Assembly (NCBI GenBank): GCA_964442785.1
Contig: CAYTZW010000021.1
Coordinates: forward strand, 1 to 21,954
Direction of reading: 5' to 3'
DNA: 21,954 nucleotides
Source of the DNA: SIG223 sp964442785
GTDB lineage: Bacteria; Bacillota_I; Bacilli_A; RFN20; DUOF01
Shown: positions 7,879 to 15,231 of the stretch, one piece after another
How the letters are laid out: every line of letters begins with the position of its first letter
Position numbering within the stretch: the first letter of the stretch is position 1
Position numbers and translations under genes: made by a program
Notes under the pieces: generated by a model
The model's database searches: none
What the model was told of the DNA's origin: nothing
The model's input: only the letters and a program-made list of their open reading frames with translations

Positions 7879-8006
7879 AGTATAAGTGGAAAGTAGAACA
7901 CCCGTTCTCACCTGATTGCTTAAGTAGCGGTAGGTAATATCTCACAATTATTTAGTTAATTTGATATTGTAAACGGGTTCTATGAAGCCCGTTTTTAATT
8001 TTATTT
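7879..8006 (+). ncRNA. L20-type leader with attenuator, autoregulation of infC-rpmI-rplT
   Basis: In Bacillus subtilis ribosomal protein L20 binds a leader RNA upstream of infC that imitates its 23S rRNA site and promotes termination. The layout here matches. A terminator hairpin AACGGG-TTC (7972-7980) / GAA-G-CCCGTT (7984-7993) with a T tract to 7996 lies just before the ribosome site. An upstream segment, GAACACCCGTT (7896-7906), can pair with the same 5' arm (7972-7980) and would prevent that hairpin. The intervening 7911-7960 would hold the L20-binding fold. The L20 assignment rests on position and structure, not on an alignment. Confidence 0.8.
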
Positions 8007-8021
8007 AAGGAGGACAGTATT

Positions 8022-8555
8022 ATTAACGAGTTTGTAAAAAAAGAGAACAAGGATTTAGTAAATGAATCTATTAGATTTAAAGAAGTTCTTGTAATTGACC
8101 AAAATGGTTCTGTTTTAGGAACTAAGAGTAGAGATGATGCTTTGCGTTTAGCAAGAGATGTTGACTTGGATTTGTTATGTGTTTCACCAGAAGCAACTCC
8201 ACCTGTATGTAAAATAGTAAACTATGGGAAATATCGTTTTGAACAACAAAAACGAGCTAAAGAACAAAGAAAAAATCAAAAGATAATTAATATTAAAGAA
8301 ATACAATTATCGGCTACGATTGATACTCACGACTTAGAAACTAAAGCTAATAATGCTAAAAAATTCTTAGCTGCAGGTGATAAAGTTAAAATCGTATTAC
8401 GCTTTAGAGGACGTCAAATAGCTTATGCTGATGCAGGAATGGAACTAGTCAAAAAGTTCATTGAAATGTGTGGCGAAAATGCCGTTGTAGAAAAAGCACC
8501 TGTCTTAGATGGCAGAAACTTAATTGCATTTTTATCAAGTAAAGTAAAGAAATAA
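8022..8555 (+). CDS. infC: Translation initiation factor IF-3, ATT start
   Basis: IF-3 binds the 30S subunit, keeps it from joining 50S too early and checks the start codon. The full protein begins upstream of the first ATG (8142): translating from ATT at 8022 gives INEFVKKENKDLVNESIRFK and then VLVIDQNGSVLG, the conserved IF3 N-terminal domain, for 177 residues. The linker (about 70-85) and the C-terminal domain (IQLSATIDTHDLETK, VLRFRGRQI) follow. There is no in-frame ATG, GTG or TTG between the upstream stop (7983) and this point. AAGGAGG (8007-8013) sits 8 nt before ATT 8022; a tandem ATT at 8019 is the alternative start. AUU starts are known in infC and let IF3 regulate its own translation. 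Confidence 0.95.
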   Translation: MNEFVKKENKDLVNESIRFKEVLVIDQNGSVLGTKSRDDALRLARDVDLDLLCVSPEATPPVCKIVNYGKYRFEQQKRAKEQRKNQKIINIKEIQLSATIDTHDLETKANNAKKFLAAGDKVKIVLRFRGRQIAYADAGMELVKKFIEMCGENAVVEKAPVLDGRNLIAFLSSKVKK

Positions 8556-8568
8556 GGAGGAAGTAAAA

Positions 8569-8766
8569 ATGAAAAACAAAATGAAAAGTAAAAAAGCCGT
8601 TACAAAAAGATTTACATTCACAGGTAATGGAAAATTAAAAATGAAACATAGTCATACAAGAAAAAACACTTGGGCTAAAACAAGAAAACAAAAAAGAAAT
8701 TTAAACAAAACAGCATATGTACACGAAACAGATGCAAATAGAATTGGACAATTATTCCAAAATTAA
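8569..8766 (+). CDS. rpmI: 50S ribosomal protein L35
   Basis: The 65-residue, strongly basic product has the L35 layout: MKNKMKSKKAVTKRF at the start, then the conserved FTGNGKLKMKHSHTRK region that buries into 23S rRNA. Usual length for the family (about 64-66). It starts 13 nt after infC with AAGGAGG upstream of its ATG and shares the infC transcript, so the L20 leader should control it too. Confidence 0.97.
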   Translation: MKNKMKSKKAVTKRFTFTGNGKLKMKHSHTRKNTWAKTRKQKRNLNKTAYVHETDANRIGQLFQN

Positions 8767-8787
8767 TAAGGAAGGAGAAAAAAGAAG

Positions 8788-9156
8788 ATGAGAGTAAAAA
8801 GTGGATTAGCTCCAGTAGCTAAAAGAAGACATAAAAAAGTATTAAAATTAGCAAAAGGTTACTATGGTTCAAAACACGTTCTATACAAAACAGCTAACGA
8901 ACAAGTAATGAGATCTTTAGCTTATGCTTATAGAGATAGAAGAAAAACAAAAAGCGAATTTAGAAAATTATGGATTGTTAGAATTAATGCTGCTGCAAAC
9001 CAAAATGGAATTTCTTACAGCCAATTAATGCACGGATTAAAATTAGCTAACATTAACATCAATAGAAAAATGTTATCTGAAATGGCTATTAATGACTACA
9101 AAGCATTCCAAGGCTTAGTAGAAACAGCAAAAAAAGAAATCGCAAACGCTAAATAA
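8788..9156 (+). CDS. rplT: 50S ribosomal protein L20
   Basis: L20 is an early 50S assembly protein and, in Bacilli, the repressor of its own operon. The 122 residues start with MRVKSGLAPVAKRRHKKVLK (basic extended tail, one residue type off the usual MPRVK start) and continue with AKGYYGSKHVLYKTANEQVMR and YRDRRKTKSEFRKLWIVRIN, all classic L20 blocks. The globular C-terminal half contains the RNA-binding surface that also binds the leader mRNA. The ATG lies 21 nt after rpmI and is preceded by AAGGAG. A terminator follows directly. Confidence 0.97.
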   Translation: MRVKSGLAPVAKRRHKKVLKLAKGYYGSKHVLYKTANEQVMRSLAYAYRDRRKTKSEFRKLWIVRINAAANQNGISYSQLMHGLKLANININRKMLSEMAINDYKAFQGLVETAKKEIANAK

Positions 9157-9157
9157 G

Positions 9158-9179
9158 ACACCGAATGGTGTTTTTTTTT
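9158..9179 (+). terminator. Rho-independent terminator after rplT
   Basis: ACACC (9158-9162) GAAT loop GGTGT (9167-9171) followed by a run of T to 9179, beginning 1 nt after the rplT stop. Confidence 0.9.
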
Positions 9180-9212
9180 ATGCAACTAATTCACAACTAT
9201 CATTGCTTTAAG

Positions 9213-9242
9213 TTGTCAATAAAATCATATCCAAGTTATAAT
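9213..9242 (+). promoter_or_regulatory. Promoter of the 191-aa unknown gene
   Basis: TTGTCA (9213-9218) and a perfect TATAAT (9237-9242) are separated by 18 nt, ending 21 nt before the start codon at 9264. The untranslated leader would be only about 15 nt. Confidence 0.6.
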
Positions 9243-9263
9243 GGAAACAGAAAGAGTGATTTT

Positions 9264-9839
9264 ATGATAACGAAAGAACAACAAAAGAATAATTTATTAA
9301 CTATTGCTAAACATCTTAAAGAAAAAGAGAATTTAAAAAAACTTTCCATTTTATCGCCAATTGAACTTTATAATTTAAAAGGTGAAAAAGAAAATATGGA
9401 AAACATTAATTTATGCCAATTTGAAAATCTTCAAGTCCTTGAAATTAAGCAAAATGATAATGTCATCTACATTAATACAAATCCTGAAACTAAAGAAAGA
9501 GAAATTGTATCTATCTATGGATATTGCACTTTTGATTTAGAACAAGAAGATATTTATTATAATGATACTTATATTTTAGATAATATTGTTCTTGATAAAA
9601 ATGATAATGAAGAAGAATATATTACCAAAAGCGTGTACGAAGAAACTCCTTTTTCAAAAGATAATCCTGCTTTTATCTTAATGAAAAACAAACATCACGC
9701 AATTAAAAAATCTCTTTCCACAGCCTTTGAAAATTTGCCAAATATTAGTAAAAGAGATTTTATCGAATTAATGACTTCTCCTAATGATGAAGTTTTTGCA
9801 AAAAGAAACAAATCTATTGAAAACAAATTAAAGAAATAA
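9264..9839 (+). CDS. Unrecognised 191-aa cytoplasmic protein
   Basis: I do not recognise this product. From ATG 9264 (AAAGAGTGA upstream) it is 191 residues with no signal peptide or membrane segment. The N-terminal third is charged and helical (MITKEQQKNNLLTIAKHLKE), the middle is acidic and beta-rich (YINTNPETKEREIVSIYGY and a DKNDNEEEY stretch), and the C-terminal third is helical and basic. An open frame extends upstream to 9165, but that would begin inside the rplT terminator and lacks a ribosome site. The gene has its own promoter and ends exactly where the convergent lipoprotein gene ends, with no terminator between them. Function unknown. Confidence 0.7.
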   Translation: MITKEQQKNNLLTIAKHLKEKENLKKLSILSPIELYNLKGEKENMENINLCQFENLQVLEIKQNDNVIYINTNPETKEREIVSIYGYCTFDLEQEDIYYNDTYILDNIVLDKNDNEEEYITKSVYEETPFSKDNPAFILMKNKHHAIKKSLSTAFENLPNISKRDFIELMTSPNDEVFAKRNKSIENKLKK

Positions 9840-10997
9840 TTAATTAACCTTGCTTATTTTAATAATTAATATTCCAGTATTTTCAAACACCGAATATTTT
9901 ACAGAGTTAGCTTCTATAAAAGTACCACTTTCAATTAAAGAGCCTTTTTCAACGTCTTCTCTTAGAGTATATGATGTTGAATTATTTTCATATAGAAAGG
10001 AATAAAAGGTTAGATAAGCAGTATCTTCAAATTCAACTTTAGATAAATCAACAGAAAACTCAAATTCACATTTTTTATTTGAAATATTATCTATATAAGT
10101 ATAATCGCCGTCTTTATAAAATCCCAGTTTCACATCACTTAATATTCTTGATCCTATGGCTTTAATTACCAAATAAGGTGTATTGTCCTCTAGTTTCAAA
10201 TCAATAGAAGTAACTGTATAATCGATGATTACTTCAGCTTTAAGAGCTAATTTTTCATCTTCTTCATCAACTATGGCATAAATATTATTACCGTCTTTGT
10301 AATACTCGTCAACTTCAAAAAAATCTTTTCTTGTTAATTCAATCGTTCGTGTAGGAGTAGAACTATTATTTTCATAAACTACAATTTCAAAAAGATAAGT
10401 AGGAGAATTTTCCACGGATAAATCTTTTAAAAGTATATGAAAAATATATGAAATAGAAGAATTAACCGCCATATTATCAAGATAATAATCCTTATCATTA
10501 ACAATGTCTTTATAATGCAATTTTACTTTCGTAGCGGAAGAAGGCATTGGTCCTCTTATAAATAAAGCCCTGTCTCCAAGCCAAAATGAAATATATATGT
10601 TTTCTTCTTCCGGTAGAGGCATTGAATAACCACATATATCACACTCACCATTTTTATCATTATCATAATGAGCTTCTTTAGTATCATAATCTGCTGTTGG
10701 ACAATCTTTACAACCATACCAATGATAAATACTATCATAATCAAGTCTACTAAAATCGTGAACGTGATTATCTATTTTATAATTGCATTCATCACAACGT
10801 CCATCGTTATCATTATCATAATGCACTTGCTTAGAACCTTCTTCTATTTCATTATCTTTAGGGCAATAATGCCAATGATAATGTTCATCTTTTCCCGTTT
10901 TTGAGTAATTGTGAATATGACTATTGTCATTACAAGCTACTAAGCAAGGGAAAATAAAGCAAAATAAAAGCAAAATATTTATAATTTTCTTTTTCAT
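9840..10997 (-). CDS. Lipoprotein with two Cys/His, DxDxDG repeats
   Basis: A 385-residue secreted lipoprotein. The signal peptide (MKKKIINILLLFCFIFPC) ends in a lipobox LVAC, with C22 as the lipidated residue, so it should sit on the outer face of the membrane. Two repeats of about 50 residues follow (27-77 and 78-126). Each has HxH, an aromatic-rich HW turn, Cys residues, then HYDNDNDGRCDEC or HYDNDKNGECDIC: a calcium-loop-like DxDxDG/DxDxNG fused to a CxxC knuckle. The remaining 250 residues are beta-rich, consistent with Ig-like or similar modules. The ATG has AAGGGG upstream. No binding target can be named; metal binding (Ca or Zn) by the repeats is inference from the residues. Confidence 0.85.
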   Translation of the reverse strand: MKKKIINILLLFCFIFPCLVACNDNSHIHNYSKTGKDEHYHWHYCPKDNEIEEGSKQVHYDNDNDGRCDECNYKIDNHVHDFSRLDYDSIYHWYGCKDCPTADYDTKEAHYDNDKNGECDICGYSMPLPEEENIYISFWLGDRALFIRGPMPSSATKVKLHYKDIVNDKDYYLDNMAVNSSISYIFHILLKDLSVENSPTYLFEIVVYENNSSTPTRTIELTRKDFFEVDEYYKDGNNIYAIVDEEDEKLALKAEVIIDYTVTSIDLKLEDNTPYLVIKAIGSRILSDVKLGFYKDGDYTYIDNISNKKCEFEFSVDLSKVEFEDTAYLTFYSFLYENNSTSYTLREDVEKGSLIESGTFIEANSVKYSVFENTGILIIKISKVN

Positions 10998-11097
10998 ACA
11001 CAGACCCCTTATCTTTATGTTATAAATATTTTAACATACAATTTTTAAATCTGTATATATTTTATAAATGTTTTGCTTATTTTTATATCTCAATATT

Positions 11098-13065
11098 TTA
11101 AATATTAGGTTTACGATTTATATTATTTTCTATCCATTTACTATATACTTTTTTCCTTAATTCCTTATATTCTTCTTCATTTACAATTTTAAAAATCGGT
11201 AAATAATGGCTATACATTCCTTCTTCCCTAGAACCTAAAACATACTTACCAGAATTATCAAGTGAGTAATTTTGATATTGAAAAGCCTTATTTAATAAAG
11301 AAGTAATATTACTATCAATATCGTCAATTAAAGAATTTTTTAAATCATCGAGTTTACAAAACCAAGAATGATTAATAAGGATATGATAATTAGCATAATC
11401 AACAACACTTTGTTCATCTTTGGAATTTTCTTTTGGTAAAGGTATTAAATACAAATCCGTAGAGGTTTCTTCTATGTTTTCTAAAAAATCACTTTTCCAA
11501 TTATCAAAATTTTCTTGTGAAATAAAAGTTTCTTTCCAAATAAGAACACTATAATCTTCTTCATTACTAGTATCAAAATCATCATATTTCCAAGGTGTTG
11601 GAATTTCTTTTCTTTTACCTTCATAATAATTCTTTTCTTTAAATTGAAAAACTTTTCTAGCGTGATTTTTAGCTTCCACTATTTCTCCTATTTTAAAAGG
11701 CAATTTTTTAACATAAGGAACTAAAACTCCATCACGACGAATAAAATCATTTTTTCCATAATGAAGTTGTAATTGACTATCTTTATTTAACTTTATGGAA
11801 GGTGCAGTTCTATTATAATCAAGACTAGAATAATAGGAATTAATATCTAATGCTGATTCGATAAAGAAAAGACCACGATTATTATGATATTTCATTACTG
11901 TTTCAGCATTAGTAGCTTTCACTAATTTTTCTAAAGAATCTGGAAAAATATTATCACTATTGTCATATTGTTTTTCTTGTTCTTCATATTTTTTACCTTT
12001 ATAAACAGGAGCAGGTATCAAATAAGTGTTTTCCAAAGAATAAGGACTATTTTCTTGTAAAATATTTAATACTCGTGGATATCCAATTATAATTCCTTTT
12101 TTCTCACCAACACCGACATTTTCATAATTTTTATAACTAGAAGAAATGTTGTGTCTTATATAATCTAATAAATCAATACCATTTACCTTTTTATCAATCG
12201 TTTTAAAATTAGTATCCATTAAACTATAAAAATTAGAAGGATCGCAATTAAAAGTAAAATATTTTCCTTTTTCATAAATACTTTTACTAGGTATTTTAAT
12301 ATAATTCTTGGAATAAGAAGGTTTTTCCCTCGTTCCAACATTGTCATAATACTTAAAAAGTCCTACATAATCACTTTTTATTTGGTCATTTGCAAAGATG
12401 TTTTTTTTCAAAGGAAAAGAAGAATTTTTATCTGCAAACCAACATTTAACATAATCCGATTTTTTTCGACTTGATAAATTAAATGCTAGGGCAGAAAAAC
12501 AAGTTTCAACATCAGAAAAATCATTATCATAATAACCTACTAAATTATAGTTTTTATCAAACAAAGGAATACTAACATTAATGTATTTATACTTTTCATC
12601 AGTTTTTCCTTCATTTAAAAAACTATTTTCAAAATAAGAAACTTCAAAAGACTTATTTTCATTTTTCAACATTTCAAGAGCGACCGAATGCAAATCAATC
12701 GTAAAAGTTTCATCATTTTCACGACTTAAATCATAAAAAGAAAGACTAGAACGATTTTTTTCTTTGATATCTTTATATTTTAGGTAATCTAATTCAAATT
12801 TTAACAAAGAACCTTCAATACGAGGATTTTTCATATCGTCTTTATTTAAAGTAACATTGTATAAATATTTACGATTCCAACTAAAATTTCTACTTATAAC
12901 TTGTTGATTTTCTAAGATATAATCTAAAAAAAGAGGAAGTAATTGAGAAGAATTTTTTTCAATTACTAATTGATAAAAATACTTAAAAAGATATTCGGCA
13001 GGAAAAGTCAAATCATCAGGAACAACCTTAATATTTTTATTTTTCCACATAAAAGTATAGTACAT
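11098..13065 (-). CDS. Large unrecognised cytoplasmic protein
   Basis: A 655-residue protein I cannot assign. No signal peptide, no clear membrane segment, no nucleotide-binding P-loop and no obvious catalytic signature is visible. It is rich in Tyr, Asn, Lys, Asp and Ser, with many aromatic residues, and looks like mixed alpha/beta over its whole length. Notable stretches are an N-terminal helix-rich part with WKNKNIKVVPDDLTFPAEYL, a middle part with GIIIGYPRVLNIL, and a C-terminal FKIVNEEEYKELRKKVYSKW. ATG 13065 is chosen because AGAGGTG lies 6 nt upstream; the in-frame GTG at 13074 is part of that ribosome site. It is divergent from nusB and lies upstream of the lipoprotein in the same direction, 100 nt away. 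Confidence 0.75.
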   Translation of the reverse strand: MYYTFMWKNKNIKVVPDDLTFPAEYLFKYFYQLVIEKNSSQLLPLFLDYILENQQVISRNFSWNRKYLYNVTLNKDDMKNPRIEGSLLKFELDYLKYKDIKEKNRSSLSFYDLSRENDETFTIDLHSVALEMLKNENKSFEVSYFENSFLNEGKTDEKYKYINVSIPLFDKNYNLVGYYDNDFSDVETCFSALAFNLSSRKKSDYVKCWFADKNSSFPLKKNIFANDQIKSDYVGLFKYYDNVGTREKPSYSKNYIKIPSKSIYEKGKYFTFNCDPSNFYSLMDTNFKTIDKKVNGIDLLDYIRHNISSSYKNYENVGVGEKKGIIIGYPRVLNILQENSPYSLENTYLIPAPVYKGKKYEEQEKQYDNSDNIFPDSLEKLVKATNAETVMKYHNNRGLFFIESALDINSYYSSLDYNRTAPSIKLNKDSQLQLHYGKNDFIRRDGVLVPYVKKLPFKIGEIVEAKNHARKVFQFKEKNYYEGKRKEIPTPWKYDDFDTSNEEDYSVLIWKETFISQENFDNWKSDFLENIEETSTDLYLIPLPKENSKDEQSVVDYANYHILINHSWFCKLDDLKNSLIDDIDSNITSLLNKAFQYQNYSLDNSGKYVLGSREEGMYSHYLPIFKIVNEEEYKELRKKVYSKWIENNINRKPNI

Positions 13066-13186
13066 AACTTTCACCTCTGTTGCTATTGTAACATTTTAAG
13101 AAAATTAATTCCCTTTAATTTATCAAAATGTTAATAAAATTAAGAAAATAAAATTCTCACAATTATCGCTTTTATAGTGCAAAAAA

Positions 13187-13212
13187 GTTTCAAATATGTT
13201 AAGATATGAAAC
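13187..13212. repeat. Inverted repeat in the nusB leader
   Basis: GTTTCA (13187-13192) and TGAAAC (13207-13212) are perfect arms around 14 nt, ending 3 nt before the nusB ribosome site (AGGAGGAG). It could be an operator or a hairpin that affects translation. I could not place a convincing promoter next to it. Confidence 0.45.
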
Positions 13213-13229
13213 GTTAGGAGGAGATAATC

Positions 13230-13631
13230 GTGGGATATACAAGAAATAAATTACAAGAATTAGCGATGATTTGTACTTATCAATACCTTTTTTATCTAAA
13301 AGATGAAGATAGACCTTCTCCAAGTGAAATATTAGAAAATGTAACCAAAGAAAATATTGATGATAATGATAAATTTATTAAACAATTATTTTTACAAGTT
13401 ATAAAAAATACCAACGAATTAGTTACCTTAATTAATTCTTCTTTAGATAATTGGAATTTTGATAGATTAGGTCTTATTGAGCAAGCTATTTTATTAACTT
13501 CCTTAGCTCAAGGAAAATACTTAAAACAACCAAAAGAAGTCGTTATTGATGTAGCCGTAGAACTATCTAAGAAATATTGTGAAGAAAAAGCCTATAAACT
13601 TATAAATGGTGTTTTAGATAAGGTGCTATAA
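13230..13631 (+). CDS. nusB: Transcription antitermination factor NusB
   Basis: NusB, with S10 (NusE), binds boxA RNA and supports antitermination of rRNA operons. The all-helical 133-residue product shows the family pattern: a basic N-terminal helix (MGYTRNKLQELAMICTYQYL), the NFDRLGLIEQAILLTSLAQ core, and the conserved PKEVVIDVAVELSKKYCEEKAYKLINGVLDKV end. The start is GTG with TAGGAGGAG 7 nt upstream. The stop TAA shares its last base with the ATG of xseA (TAATG), a sign of translational coupling. The nusB-xseA-xseB order is common in Bacilli. Confidence 0.95.
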   Translation: MGYTRNKLQELAMICTYQYLFYLKDEDRPSPSEILENVTKENIDDNDKFIKQLFLQVIKNTNELVTLINSSLDNWNFDRLGLIEQAILLTSLAQGKYLKQPKEVVIDVAVELSKKYCEEKAYKLINGVLDKVL

Positions 13632-14893
13632 TGGAAAAAAATATGACAATTAGTGAACTTAATTACTACATCAAAAGGTCATTGGAAAATGATGTTTTTT
13701 TGATGAGTTTAAGTATTGAAGGAGAAATATCAAACATCAAATACCACCCAACTGGTCATATCTATTTTACTTTGAAAGATGAAAAATCAAGGGTAAACGC
13801 TATTATGTTTTCTTCTTATGCTCGTAATTTAAAAGAGAATTTTAAAGACGGAGATAAAGTTGTCGTCAAATGTAAAATAGGTGTCTATGAAGCAAGTGGT
13901 TCTTATCAATTATATGTTTCTTCAATGAGTAAACTCGGAATTGGAAATCTTTATATTGAATTTGAAAAGTTAAAAAAGAAATTAGAAAACGAAGGTGTTT
14001 TTTCTCCTATTTATAAAAAGCCAATCAAAAAATACCCTACTAAAATAGCAATCATAAGTGCTTCAACAGGAGCTGCTTTACAAGATATGAAAACTACTTA
14101 TTTAAGAAGGTGGCCTATCGCTTCATTAACTTTATATCCTTCACTAGTTCAAGGAAAAGAAGCTAGTAAAGACATTGTTAGAAATATCAAAGAAGCTTCA
14201 AAAGGAGATTATGATTTAATCATCATCGCTAGAGGTGGAGGTTCTATTGAAGATTTATGGTGCTTTAATGAAGAAGAAGTCGCTAAAGCTATCATTGAAA
14301 GTCCTCTGCCTATTGTAAGTGGTGTCGGACACGAAATAGATTTCACTATCGCTGACTTTGCTTCAAGTTTACGAGCTCCAACTCCAACGGCAGCTATCGA
14401 AATGGTTACTCCTAATATTGATGATGTCCTTTTTTCAATCATCGAATTAGATAAAAGACTTTACAATAGTTTTAAGAAAATTTTAGAAAAAAAGGAAACA
14501 AAAATAGAAGAATTAAAAAACCGATATGTTTTAAAAAATCCAACTAATTATTTAGAAAGAAAAAAAGTTTATATCGAAAATATAAATGAAAAAATGAAAA
14601 ATATTTACAATCAAATCATCACAAACAATATCTCTAAAATAAATTTATTGACCATACAATTAAAGCATTTACATCAACAAAATATGGAAAAAGAAAAAAA
14701 TATTTTTAAAGAAAAAATCACTAGGTTAGAAAGTATTAGTCCTTTAAAAGTATTATCAAGGGGATATAGTATTGTTACTGATACTTCCAATAAAATCATT
14801 ACTGATAGTCATAATCTATCAATTAATCAAATCTTAAAAATCAAACTTGCAAATGGAAGTTTACAAGTTCAAGTCAAGGATAAGGAGGACTAA
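13631..14893 (+). CDS. xseA: Exodeoxyribonuclease VII large subunit
   Basis: Catalytic subunit of exonuclease VII, which degrades single-stranded DNA from both ends to short oligonucleotides in the cytoplasm. The 420 residues begin with an OB-fold DNA-binding domain (about 1-100; VFLMSLSIEGEISNIKYHPT, HIYFTLKDE). The catalytic domain follows with the conserved IAIISASTGAALQDM, IIIARGGGSIEDLWCFNEE and GVGHEIDFTIADFASSLRAP blocks. A long coiled coil (about 285-370) and the C-terminal VLSRGYSIVTD segment, where small subunits dock, complete it. It overlaps nusB by 1 nt and is followed by xseB after 3 nt. Length is slightly below the 440-450 common in the family, with nothing missing that I can see. 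Confidence 0.96.
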   Translation: MEKNMTISELNYYIKRSLENDVFLMSLSIEGEISNIKYHPTGHIYFTLKDEKSRVNAIMFSSYARNLKENFKDGDKVVVKCKIGVYEASGSYQLYVSSMSKLGIGNLYIEFEKLKKKLENEGVFSPIYKKPIKKYPTKIAIISASTGAALQDMKTTYLRRWPIASLTLYPSLVQGKEASKDIVRNIKEASKGDYDLIIIARGGGSIEDLWCFNEEEVAKAIIESPLPIVSGVGHEIDFTIADFASSLRAPTPTAAIEMVTPNIDDVLFSIIELDKRLYNSFKKILEKKETKIEELKNRYVLKNPTNYLERKKVYIENINEKMKNIYNQIITNNISKINLLTIQLKHLHQQNMEKEKNIFKEKITRLESISPLKVLSRGYSIVTDTSNKIITDSHNLSINQILKIKLANGSLQVQVKDKED

Positions 14894-14896
14894 AAA

Positions 14897-15112
14897 ATGG
14901 AAAAAGAATTTAATTTTGAAAAATCATTAACAAGACTAGAAGAAATTGTAACTATTTTAGAAAAAGGTGAAGTTTCTCTAGATGAATCATTATCTTTATA
15001 TGAAGAAGGTGTTTCACTTTCTCTCACTTTACAAAACAAACTTAAAGATGTAGAAGAAAAAACAATCAAAATCTTCGAATCTTTAAAACCATATACCAGT
15101 GAAAATGAATAG
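14897..15112 (+). CDS. xseB: Exodeoxyribonuclease VII small subunit
   Basis: Small subunit that coats the coiled-coil arms of XseA. The 71-residue helical hairpin carries the family signature FEKSLTRLEEIVTILEKGE followed by SLDESLSLYEEGVSLSLTLQ. AAGGAGG lies inside the end of xseA, 8 nt from the ATG, so both subunits come from one message. The stop is TAG. No isoprenoid or tRNA-modification genes follow here, as they often do in Bacilli; an ABC exporter takes that place. Confidence 0.95.
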   Translation: MEKEFNFEKSLTRLEEIVTILEKGEVSLDESLSLYEEGVSLSLTLQNKLKDVEEKTIKIFESLKPYTSENE

Positions 15113-15159
15113 TTTTAATTGTAAAAACCATTATAATATATTAAACTATTATTAAAACT
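15111..15159. repeat. 9-bp inverted repeat flanking a TATAAT before the ABC exporter
   Basis: AGTTTTAAT (15111-15119) and ATTAAAACT (15151-15159) are perfect complements 31 nt apart. A perfect TATAAT lies between them (15132-15137), but no good -35 box is present at the right distance. This may be a promoter whose activation needs a regulator that binds the repeat. It starts at the last bases of xseB. Confidence 0.5.
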
Positions 15160-15170
15160 CTGAAAGGAAG

Positions 15171-15212
15171 TGATTGAAATGAACACATTTGTTTTTGTTT
15201 CAATCATTTTTT
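15171..15212 (+). terminator. Terminator hairpin (candidate attenuator) before the ABC exporter
   Basis: TGATTGAAA (15171-15179) pairs perfectly with TTTCAATCA (15198-15206), followed by six T residues (15207-15212). It lies 20 nt ahead of the exporter start codon, with the exporter ribosome site just after the T tract. It could simply end the nusB-xseAB transcript, but the short ORF inside it suggests control. Confidence 0.75.
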
Positions 15213-15214
15213 AA
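15179..15214 (+). CDS. Putative 11-residue leader peptide inside the terminator
   Basis: ATG at 15179 opens a frame coding MNTFVFVSIIF and ends at TAA (15212-15214). AAAGGAAG (15163-15170) sits 8 nt upstream, a proper ribosome site that has no other gene to serve. The start codon falls in the 5' arm of the terminator hairpin and the stop at the end of its T tract, so a translating or stalled ribosome would keep the hairpin open. Leader-peptide attenuation is known for the bmrB-bmrC-bmrD exporter of B. subtilis; the similarity here is in arrangement only. The peptide itself could be meaningless. Confidence 0.45.
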   Translation: MNTFVFVSIIF

Positions 15215-15231
15215 TATAAAAGGAGGAAAAT

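Noticed and set aside
8142..8555. IF-3 starting at the first ATG
   Set aside because: It would lose the conserved N-terminal 40 residues and has no ribosome site; ATT 8022 or 8019 fits both.
9165..9263. Extended N-terminus of the 191-aa protein
   Set aside because: The extension begins within the rplT terminator and precedes the predicted promoter and ribosome site.
11016..11038. Inverted repeat TATGTTA-N9-TAACATA upstream of the lipoprotein gene
   Set aside because: Short, AT-only apart from one G/C per arm, with no clear promoter or T tract next to it; it may be chance.
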